64,000 nt of DNA from contig NC_081413.1 of NCBI RefSeq assembly GCF_030272615.1, positions 601,834,709 through 601,898,708 of the forward strand, read 5' to 3'. The translations under genes and the position numbers were made by a program. The DNA is from Cryptomeria japonica. Lineage: Eukaryota > Streptophyta > Pinopsida > Cupressales > Cupressaceae. Of the stretch, positions 1 through 10,067 are shown one piece after another. The notes beneath the pieces are model-generated. The model worked only from the letters and a program-made list of their open reading frames with translations. It had not been told where the DNA came from and ran no database searches. Position 1 is the first letter of the stretch; each line of letters starts with the position of its first letter.

Positions 1-1640
1 TACTCTTAGGGTTAGGTCAAGCTCTTACACTTGCTTTCTAGCGAAGCCTCGTTGTTTGTTTGCTTGGAGTCTCGTTGTATGATGTTCTATTCATAACTTT
101 AAATTTAATATATCATTTTATTAGCCCACCATATGACCCCTTAGGTGTCATTAGAGGTCATATTGTTTCCTAAGAGGTGATATGGTGTCTTCTGACCCCT
201 TAGGATACCATATGACCCCTTAAGACACCATACAACCCATAACAACACCATATGGTGTCCTAAGGGGTCATAGGATGCCATATGACCCCTCAGGACACCA
301 ATGACCCATAACAACACCATATGATGTACTAAAGGGTCATATGGTGTTCTATGACCCCTTAGGACACTATTTGGTGTCGTTATAGGTCCTATGGTGTGCT
401 AAAGGGTAATATAGTGTCATATGACCCCTTAGGACACCCTATGACCCATTAGATGTTGTTAGGGGTCATATTGTATTCTAAGGGTCATATTGTGTCCTAA
501 GGGTCATATTGTGTCCTGGATTCGATCTCTCTCCCTCTCCCTCCCCCCCCCCCACTCTCTCTCCATACCCCATCCCTCTTTCTCTTCTTCTCTCCCTCCC
601 TCTTTCTCTTCTTCTGTAATTCCTATAGTCACAATCGAGATCAGTCCTATAACCTTGTAAATTTAATAGCATCATATGTTTTAGAACTTAGGCATTACTC
701 TTAGGGTTAGGTCAAGCTCTTACACTTGCTTTTTAGCGAAGCCTCGTTGTTTGTTCGCTTGGAGTCCCTCTTATGCTGACAATGGTCTAACTTAGCTATA
801 TCAAAACTAAACTACTGATGTTCTATTGTATGATGTTCTATTCATAACTTTAAATTTAATATATCATTTTATTAGCCCACCATATGACCCCTTAGGTGTC
901 ATTAGAGGTTGTATTGTTTCCTAAGAGGTCATATGGTGTCCTGTGACCCCTTAGGACACCATATGACCCCTTAAGACACCATATGACATATAACAACACC
1001 ATATGGTGTCCTAAGGGGTCATAGGATGCCATATGACCCCTCGGGACACCAATGACCCATAACAACACCATATGGTGTTCTAAAGGGTCATATGGTGTTC
1101 TATGACCCCTTAGGACACTATTTAGTGTCGTTATAGGTCCTATGGTGTGCTAAGGGATAATATAGTGTCATATGACCCCTTAGGACACCCTATGACCCCT
1201 TAGATGTTGTTAGGGGTCATATTGTGTTCTAAGGGTCATATTGTGTCTAGGATTCTCTCTCTCTCTCTCTCTCTCTCTCTCCTTCCTCCATACCCCATCC
1301 CTCTCTCTCTCGCTCTCTCCCCTTCTCCCTTCCTCCATACCCCATCCCTCTTTCACTTCTTCTCTTCTTCTCTCCCTCCCTCTTTCTCTTCTTCTGTAAT
1401 TCCTATTAGCCCACCATATGACCCCTTAGGTGTCATTATAGGTCGTATTGTTTCCTAAGAGGTCATATGATGTCCTGTGACCCCTTAGGACACCATATGA
1501 CCCCTTAAGACACCATACGACACATAACAACACCATATGGTGTCCTAAGGGGTCATATGGTGTTCTATGACCCCTTAGGACACTATTTGGTATCGTTATA
1601 GGTCCTATGGTGTGCTATTTGGTGTCATTATAGGTCCCTA
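1..1640. repeat. Tandemly duplicated ~0.7-kb blocks of CATATG/CCCCTTAG repeats
   Basis: The segment beginning with TACTCTTAGGGTTAGG at 1 recurs at 696. The second copy carries about 56 extra bases near 765-825. A third partial copy, lacking the first ~120 bases, starts near 1405. Inside each block short units in both orientations (ACCATATGACCCCTTAGG and its reverse complement) alternate every 20-40 bases, so the region can fold into many small hairpins. No coding potential is credible here; the short frames are by-products of the repeat. Confidence 0.85.
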
Positions 1641-1713
1641 CCTCCCCCCCTCTCTCCCTCTCTCTCTCCCTCTCCCTCTCCCTCCCTCCTTCCTTCTCTC
1701 TCTCTTCCTCTCC

Positions 1714-1747
<34 letters not shown>

Positions 1748-1840
1748 TCCCTCCTCTCTCCCTCCCCCTACTCTCCCTCTCCCTTCCTCCATACCCCTTC
1801 TTCTCTCCCACCCTCCCCCTCCCTCTCTCCCTCCCTCTAC

Positions 1841-1889
<49 letters not shown>

Positions 1890-2092
1890 TCCCCCCCTCT
1901 CTCTCTCTCCCTCCTTCCCCCCCTCTCTCTCTCTCTCTCTCTTCCTCCCCCCTCTCCTCTCCCTCCCTCCCTCTCCCTTCCTCCATACCCCTTCTTCTCT
2001 CCCACCCTCCCCCCTCTTCTCTCCCTCTCTCCTTCCCCCCTACTCTCCTCCTTCTCCCTCTCTCTCTCTCTCTCTCCCTCCCTCCCTTTTCA
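1250..2092. repeat. CT-rich microsatellite and low-complexity tracts
   Basis: A (CT)n run lies at about 1253-1282. A nearly pure C/T tract of about 450 bases fills 1640-2092. Another CT-rich stretch is at 520-615. These give spurious Ser/Leu/Pro-rich frames on + and Arg/Glu-rich frames on -, which are not genes. Confidence 0.9.
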
Positions 2093-2396
2093 TTCACATT
2101 TTTTTACTACCAATAGCGTGTATGAGGTACTGAACCTATTAGTTCACTACCCTTCCATAACTTTTTTAAGGCGTAGGAGCGCATACATGGTACTTATTAC
2201 TTGTAAGTGCGTACGGGGTATTGAACCCATTATTCGCTACCATGCGATAACATTTTTTAGGCTTAGGAGTGCGTACGCGCTACTTATTAGTACAAAATTG
2301 GAAAAAAATACCGTTGGGATTGCCAACATTTTATGGACTAACAATGCGTACGCGGTTATTAATGTAGCGCGTACGCGATACATAGACATAGTTTTA

Positions 2397-2427
2397 AACG
2401 ACCTCAAAAGAAGTTTTTGAGGTCGTT
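2397..2427. repeat. Perfect 13-bp stem hairpin
   Basis: Positions 2397-2409 (AACGACCTCAAAA) are exactly reverse-complementary to 2415-2427, with a five-base loop. It lies just inside the subterminal repeats and upstream of the transposase-like gene, where a hairpin could be a protein-binding or end-recognition structure; that role is a guess. Confidence 0.8.
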
Positions 2428-2682
2428 GAAGGCCCCACTAGAACTGTGTCTGCACTTATATCACTGTTTTATACATAGAAGTAAGTGAATTTTTTGTTTT
2501 TGCATGATTTCAAATAATTGAATTGTTGTTCTTATTAGTTTTGTCAATAGTATTGTGATTATTTAATAGTTTAATTCCAAAAAATAGTGATAAGATGCAT
2601 ATTTATGGTTATTTGTTTGTTTATGAACTTCTATTTACATATATATGTAATATGATTCTATTTAGGACAACCGATATCAACC

Positions 2683-5603
2683 ATGGAAAAGAACAAGCGA
2701 GGAACGATGGAACAACGAGAGGTTGAAAAGGAAAGACAAAGGCATTGTATGAAGAAATTACGTGACATAAGAACAATGGGAGAAGAAGGTATGTCATCCT
2801 CAACATCTCAATTCGATTTACCAAATGAACATAATGCACCTAATGCAATTGAAGAAGAGACATTTGATTTACGGTATGAACCTAATGCAATTGAAGAAGA
2901 TACTGCATTGAATAATCAATTAAATAATGAACATACACCTTCTCTATTTGATGAATTGAATGTACATAATGCACCGATTTTAACACCTCCTAGAATCATT
3001 TGTAGGAAACCAAAGTATCTAATTGACATCGATGAGAATATATTGAAGCCAATGCCCAATAAAATGAGTGAATGAACTTGTAGGAGAATGGTTAACAGAA
3101 TATGGCAAAACTATTTTGAAAACTTAAATCAAACCGCAAGATGTCAATTAATTGTTCAAATGATTAAAAATTTGAATTTTAGAGAGACAATGAAAATTCT
3201 AGGCCTAAGATCATCTGAAAGTAACAGTGAAATAACTATTGTGAGAAATCTATTTGATGCATACCAAGCTATTGGTTCAAAATCACGTACTAAAGATTCT
3301 AATGCTACTCGACGTGTCATTACATCAATCATAATGAGCAAGAAAATAAAAAAGATCATTTGATAAGCAAAACAAGTAAGTCATTACACGTTAGTAGAAA
3401 AACATTAAGTAAAGCATTAAAGAGGCAGGAAAAAATAGAGGAACCTAACAGTAATTCTCTTTGGGCATTCTTGGGTAGACTACCACACAAAGACAAGGTT
3501 GTTGTTGATGCACTAAGAACATTAATTGAATTTTTTTGGCATGAAAACACAAGAGTTTCACCCAACCAAAGAGATGTTGCTAGAAGGCGAATTGGGTCTA
3601 AAAATCATGAGCCACATGCCAAAAACTATTTGGATATGACTCAAACTAAATTTTATGAAATATTCCTTCAAAAGTTTCCTCAAATAAGAATTTCTCAAAG
3701 ATTTTTTGAAATGACAAAACCTTTTTATATTAAGATTAATCATGTATGCACCATGTGTTGTTGTAGGATGCATACTAAATTTTCCATGCACTATGATATT
3801 TTTCGTCATATTTGTTCTACTTTGCACACTAACAATGTTTTGCAGGAATGCAATATACAAGCACCTCCTAAGTCGGTAAGAGAATTTATTTCAAGTGTGC
3901 TATGTAATAGAAATGATGGTTGCATTTATTATAAGATGCCTTGTTTGGAAGGTTCTTGTGCTATATGTGGTGGTTTGCAACGTTTACCAAGATGCGTACA
4001 TTTGGAGAGCACACATGAAATTGGTACATAACTAGTTTCTTTCAGAAAATACAAGATAGTCACATATGGAGTTAAAGATGGAAAATATTTGAAGAGATCT
4101 AAGCTAGTGAAAAATGATATATGTGTAGCTGAATTTATAAAAATGTTTCCAGAGAAACTAGTTTATGAGTACATAATGCATACACATAGAGCTCGATGGT
4201 TAGATTAGCAATTCAAGTTATGTAAGGACACATTTCCTCTTGGCACCATTGTCTCTATCGTCGATTTCACTAAAAATTATACACTACAACCTTAAAATGA
4301 AGTGCAATCTATGTATTATCACTCTACACACGTTTCTATTTTTGTACACATAGCATTCATGCATGCAGATGATAGCACAGAGGAGGATAGAAAGGTTGTA
4401 AGAGAGTATCACTTCTACATAAGTGATGATCGTACTCATTCATCAGAGTTTGTACAAGGATGCTTTAAAGTTTTCTCTGATAGTTTAAGGGAAAGGAACA
4501 TACGATACAACCGACACTTAATATGGTCAGATAATTGCACCACACAATTCAAGAGTGCAAGGATGTTTTATTGGTTGACAAGGATGCATATGACAAGCGG
4601 TGCACAACAATTTTGGAATTTCACTAAGGCTGGACATGGTAAGGGAGAGCACGATGGTGCAGGAGCATGTGTGAAAAGAGCCCTAGCTAGAGAAGAATTG
4701 AAGTACGAAGGTGGTGCTGAGTTGATAGATGCAGAAACAATTGTGTGATGGTGTAAGTCTACGATGGGTCTAGGTAATCCAGGTACGTCAATGGTTCATA
4801 GATATTTTTGGTTGATCACTGAATCTAACATTAAAAACTATCTAGATTGTTGTACAGTTGCAGGATCGAGTGACATGCACTCATTTATGAGTTCAAATTC
4901 AAGTTCACTGGTAATTTATACAAGACAGATGGTATGATTTTTCTCTTCATGCATGTATTATTTGTGGGAAGAATGTGAATCATAAGAGTGGGTTGAAAAA
5001 TGGTCTTGTAGACCGTTGGTTCCCATCGATTCATATCAAATTCCCAAAGCACTACAATTGAGCCAAATGGAGACATTAGTGGATTTTAACCATGTATCCG
5101 ACCTAGTGGATTCAGGTGATTTTTTGAGTTAATTTTTTTGCAAGTATTTTTTTTGGTTCATTTTGTTGTACATCATACTTTATTTTGGTATTAATTAATG
5201 TACTTTATAAAATGCAGGTCATGTGTATGCAATTGTTGCAGAAGAGAACAATGAAGAAGGAACAGATTACTATTTGTGTCGTTGTGTTGAGCCAAATAGA
5301 AAATTGACAACCACAATCATTGACGAAGAGGGTATTGAGTACCCAATAGGGTCTGTTATCGTGACAAGAACATGGCTTCAAAGATACCCTATCAAGAATT
5401 CTGATGTTTGGTTGTTCAAGGACTTTGAAACACACAAACATATTCTTCATTTCTCTAACCTTGTTGTTGCAACAAATATTCATTTGATTAAGTATCGTGG
5501 TAGACCTCATAACAAGATTTTATGGAAAGTTCATGAATCTGACCACAAGGCAATACTTGACACAATACGGGTTAGAGCCGATCCTGAAGGCTCACTTGAT
5601 TGA
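2683..5603 (+). pseudogene. DDE-transposase-like gene (decayed), family not named
   Basis: The frame runs from ATG 2683 with a stop at 3073, shifts near 3360, then continues in one frame to about 4748 with stops at 4029, 4206, 4293 and 4746. The product begins with a charged N-terminus, then a helical region, then a Cys/His-rich part (about 3748-4015) with CTMCCCRMH and CAICGG motifs. The likely catalytic core follows: Asp in VDFTKNYT (codon 4263), Asp in WSDNCTTQFK (codon 4530) and GHGKGEHDGAG with Glu at 4647 or Asp at 4653. A further segment contains ACIICGKN. The last exon (5218-5603) is joined by a GT-AG intron at 5116-5217, giving SGHVYAIVAEE. From memory this order (Cys-rich part, DF.xNY, SD....Q.K, HGKG..DG.G) also occurs in uncharacterised ORFs of invertebrates. 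Transposase role is inferred. Confidence 0.5.
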
Positions 5604-6200
5604 TTATATGGTTCAAAGTAGAATGATTTTGAGAATTTTGTATAAATCGTCGACAAATTGTTCTATATTCATTTTTTTTGTATATATAAATGCCCATGAG
5701 CTGATTTTTACATGTTTAGGGGCATAAAATTGTATATTTAAATGGCAATGAGCTGATTTGTACATATGTACATGCCAAATTTTGTATATTAAAATGGCAA
5801 TGAGTTGAATCGCACATATTGTAATGCCAAATTTTGTATAAAAGCCCATGAGATGATATGTATATTAAAATGGCGATGAGCTGAATCACACATATTGTAA
5901 TGCCAAATTTTGTATAAAAGCCCATGAGATGATCTGTAAGACATTTTTTTGTATAATCAAATAGCCAAGAGCTGATTTGACCATATTTAGAGGCAAATTT
6001 TTGAATAATATGTGACAATGTTTTGTGACTATTTTGTGTGTCAATGTTTTGTGACTATGTTTTGAGTATATGTGATGTGTCCCTAGTTAATCATGAGAAT
6101 TCTTGATTCTTATATAATCATGGAGAATTATTTGAGTCATTATTGGGTCATAGGGGTCATAGATTGAGACTAGATACAGTTTGAGCAAAAATTGTCAAAA
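5604..6200. repeat. AT-rich 3' flank with ~76-bp tandem units
   Basis: Between about 5690 and 5960 a unit containing AAAATGGCAATGAG and GTAATGCCAAATTTTGTAT recurs about three times with a period near 76 bases (for example 5791 and 5867). The rest, to about 6200, is AT-rich with no gene seen. It follows directly on the transposase-like gene and may be its 3' untranslated or subterminal region. Confidence 0.65.
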
Positions 6201-8484
6201 ATGTTGTCAAGCAACTTCTACATTGCGTCGGTAGGGTATGACTCTCGACATTCTGATGCTTTGGGATGCATGACAAGGGCATTCCTAGTGTAAAATTATC
6301 CATCCAGATGTGCTCATGACGTTGGTTTGTGCACACGACGAACCGAATCAATTCTAGCCAATCCTGCAACTTTGCATTGCATGCAACTGATGACTTTTAC
6401 AGCAGGCGAAAAAATGCTACCAATTAAAAATGGCTCTAAGTCATCGAAAACCAAGATAGGCTACTATAGAGGAGCCTCATGTGACCCCACGGGTTCAAAA
6501 GGATTGACCATATATGTCCTGGATTGGAAGAAATAGTCCGTCAAATTTTGATAATTTTTTGGACTCATGGCACTTGAGAGATTGCCTCGGTATGATATGA
6601 CTCTCGACGTTCTGGTGCTTTGGGATGCACAAAAGGGGAATGCCTAGCGTAAAACTACCCACCCAAATGCGCTCGTGACGTCAGTTTGTGCACACGACGA
6701 ATCGAATCAATTCTAGCCAATCTTGCAACTTTGCATTGCATGCAACTGACAGTTTTTGCAGTAGGCGAAAAAATGGTACCAATTGAAAATGGCTCCGAGT
6801 CATAAAAAACCGAGATAGGCCATTGTAGAGGAGCCTCACATGACCCCAGAGGTTCAAACGGATTGACCATATGTGTCCTGGATTTGAAGAAATAGTCCGT
6901 CAAATTTTGACAATTTTTTGGACTTAGGGCACTTGAGAGATCGCACTAGTATGGTATGACTCTTGATGTTCTGGCCCTTTGGGATGCACAATAGAGGCAT
7001 GCCTAGTGTAAACCTGCCCACCTAGATGCACTCGTGACATCGGTTTTTGCACATGATGAACTGAATCAATTCTAGCCAATCTTGCAACTTTGCATTGCAT
7101 GCAACTGACGGTTTTTGCAGCAGGTGAAAAAATGCTACCAATTGAAAATGGCTCCAAGTCGTCAAAAACCAAGATAGGACATTGTAGAGGAGCCTCACAT
7201 GACCCCAAAAGTTCAAATAGATTGACCATATGTGTCTTGGAATTGGAAAAACAGTTTGTCAAATTTTGATAATTTTTTGGACTCATGGACCTTGAGAGAT
7301 CGCCCTGGTAGGGTATGACTCTCGACGTTTCGATGTTTTGGGATGCATGATAGGGGCATGCCTAGCATAAACCTACCCACCCGGATGCACTCATGATGTC
7401 AGTTTGTGTACACGACGAACCGAATCAATTCTAGCCAATCTTGCAACTTTGCATTGCATGCAACTGACAATTTTTGCAGCAGGTGAAAAAATGGTACCAA
7501 TTGAAAATGGCTCTGAGTCATCAAAAACCGAGATAGGAAATTGTAGAGGAGCCTCATGTGACCCCACAGGTTCAAACGGATTGACCACATGTGTCCTGGA
7601 CTTGAAGAAACAATCCGTCAAATTTTGACAATTTTTTGGACTCAGGGCACTTGAGAGATCGACCTAGTACGGTATGACTCTCGACGTTCTGACACTTTGG
7701 GATGCATAACATGGGAATTCCTAGCGTAAACCTTCCCACCTGGACGTGCTTGTCATGTCGGTTTGTGCACATGACGAACCAAATCAATTCTAGCCAATCT
7801 TGCAACTTTGCATTGCATGCAACTAACGGTTTTTGCAGCAGGCGAAAAAATGCTACCAATTGAAAATGGCTTCGAGTCATCAAAAACTGAGATAGACCAT
7901 TGTAGAGGAGCCTCACGCGACCCCAAGAGTTCAAATGGATCGACCATATGTGTCTTGGATTTGAAGAAACAATCTGTCAAATTTTGATTATTTTTTTGGA
8001 CTTAGGGCACTTGAGAGATCGCTTCGGTACGGTATGACTCTCAACATTCCGACACTTTGGGATGCATGACATGGGCAATCCTAGCATAAACCTACCCACC
8101 CAGATGTGCTTGTCAAGTCAGTTTGTGCACACGATGAATCGAATCAATTCTAGCCAATCTTGCAACTTTGCATTGCATGCAACTGACGGTTTTTGCAGTA
8201 GGCGAATAAATGCTACCAATTGAAAATGGCTCCAAGTCATCAAAAACAGAGATAGGCCATTGTAGAGGATCCTCACGTGACCCCATGGGTTCAAACGAAT
8301 CAACCATATGTGTCCTAGATTTGAAGAAACAGTCCGTCAAATTTTGATTGATTTTTGGACTCAGGGCACTTGAGAGATCGCACCGGTATGGTATGACTCT
8401 CGATGTTCTGGCGCTTTGGGATGCACGATAGGGGCATGCCTAGCGTAAACCTTTGCACTTGGATGCACTTGCGACATTGGTTTG
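6200..8484. repeat. Satellite-like array, 359-bp unit, about 6.4 copies
   Basis: The landmark CATTGCATGCAACT occurs at 6375, 6734, 7093, 7452, 7811 and 8171, spacing 359, 359, 359, 359 and 360 bases. Units are similar throughout, including the blocks GGTATGACTCTCGACGTTC and TGACCCCA..GGTTCAAA. The last unit is cut at 8484 by the Copia insertion; a few bases of its continuation (GTTTATGCACATGACAAA) appear at 16190 on the other side. Minus-strand frames of 65-120 codons recur in each unit, but 359 is not a multiple of three and frames do not run through, so I do not call a protein. Confidence 0.9.
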
Positions 8485-10003
8485 TGTTGGCATTATAAAA
8501 GACAATGGGAGATTGTTGGCATTTCAATAAGGATATTGAGAAGGTTGTTAATGATTATGGATGATTTACTGTCTTAATATTATTATTTTGTCATTGATGT
8601 CAAGAAATTGATTTTCTAATTCAGTATGATGTTGCCATATCTTGATAAGTATGATTTGAAGAGTATAAAGATGTCGGTAAAGGACACAGAAAGAATATGA
8701 TGAATAAGGGGATGAATAAGGTATTCAATGGGCAACAATTACCGAGTCAGACAATGATGAGATCATGATGATTAGATTGTTTTGACATCCTACATATGTT
8801 GTAAATTGTAAGGTTAATACTATACTATGTTACTGAGCAAAGAACCTAGTCGGTAAACCCTAAGGAAACTAGTCGGTAAACCCTAAGGTTATCACTATTG
8901 GTTAATGAAGACGGAATGTCTACCAAGTGAAGTTTAGTATTCATTGAGTTGTTACCGAGTTGTAACCGAGCTATAACAGAATACATTAAATGTTTACATG
9001 CATTATTTAATGAAGGAAGCTGATGAGCTGGAACTGATTAAATGATTGGTATGCCGTGAATAAAGTTTGTTAAAGAATCTATGGCAAAGAAAAATCGGCA
9101 GGAAGATCTACAGCTTAGATTGAACCGCATTACCCTAGCACAAGTTTCAAGAAATGTATGCAAGTTCCTAGGTGAGGTAAAACATTTTTCAGATCGAAGG
9201 ATACATCGAACCTGGACAAAGTTTCAAGATTTGATGGCTATGATTGATCATGGGAAATGTGATCAAGGAGATTAAGCGGTTAGCTAATTGTTTATAAATA
9301 GGGAACTGTTGATAAAAATGTATGCGAGCAAATGTATGCACAGGGATGCTACATAGTGATTATCGAGCACAGAAGCTTGAAGACCTGTTTGAATAACAGA
9401 GTATAGAAGCCTAGCAGATGGACAAGATTAGTTCTATGTCTAGATTGTATTGAGCAAATAAGAATCTGCTTTAGCATTTTAGATGTGAAGTTGCAGATAG
9501 ATTTTTATTACTGTTATTTTGTGAAGTGATAGAAAATCTCTTAACCGAGTGGACTTAACAGTCTTATTTGTAAAACCCTCTAGCAAGGTGACATTCTGAT
9601 TGAGTGTTTGAAATCCTTTAACAAGGTCACTTCTAACAAGGTGAAGATCCTAACAGATTTGAGGGAAATCCCTTAACCGGGTCACATCTAGCAATGTGTT
9701 TGTAATCTTTAATAGGATTTGCTTTTAACCAAGCATACTCTAGAAGAGTATATTTCTTAGTGGGTCCGAAATCCCATAGTGGTTTTTCCCTATTTGGGTT
9801 TCCATGTTAAATCTGGTGTTATGAGTGTTATGATGTTTATATGCTTTTGAGTTTGCATGTTTAGCAGTTTTGGTTATATTACTGAAGTATATGTTACCGA
9901 GGTTGAATCTGATGTTTTTATGAAGATTAAGTTTGAATGATTCACCCCCCTCTCATCTTGTTGGCTATTGGATCTGTACTTACATTAAGTATCAGAACTA
10001 TCA
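8485..10003 (+). repeat. 5' LTR of the Copia element
   Basis: This LTR is 1519 bp, begins TGTTGG and ends ACTATCA. A TATA box (TATAAATA) is at 9293-9300. Downstream come several related short motifs (TAACAAGGTGA, CCCTTAACCGGGTCAC at 9670-9685) and TATTTGGGTTTCCATG near 9791. It lacks a ~16-base segment present in the 3' LTR near 14722. By eye the two LTRs are roughly 95% identical, indicating a moderately old insertion. Confidence 0.92.
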
Positions 10004-10005
10004 AT

Positions 10006-10017
10006 TGGTATCAGAGC
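10006..10017 (+). promoter_or_regulatory. Primer-binding site, initiator-Met tRNA type
   Basis: TGGTATCAGAGC lies two bases after the 5' LTR and is the standard plant Copia primer site complementary to the 3' end of initiator methionine tRNA. Confidence 0.95.
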
Positions 10018-10067
10018 TTTGGACTCCGGAAGAAAAGTTTAAAATTACTTGAGGCAAAGATCCAAAG

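Noticed and set aside
1612-2133. Long open frames on both strands in the CT-rich tract
   Set aside because: They consist of Ser/Leu/Pro or Arg/Glu/Gly repeats dictated by the microsatellite and have no domain.
6200-8484. Regular direct repeats considered as a CRISPR-like array
   Set aside because: The whole 359-bp unit is repeated without unique spacers and the sequence is plant nuclear DNA.
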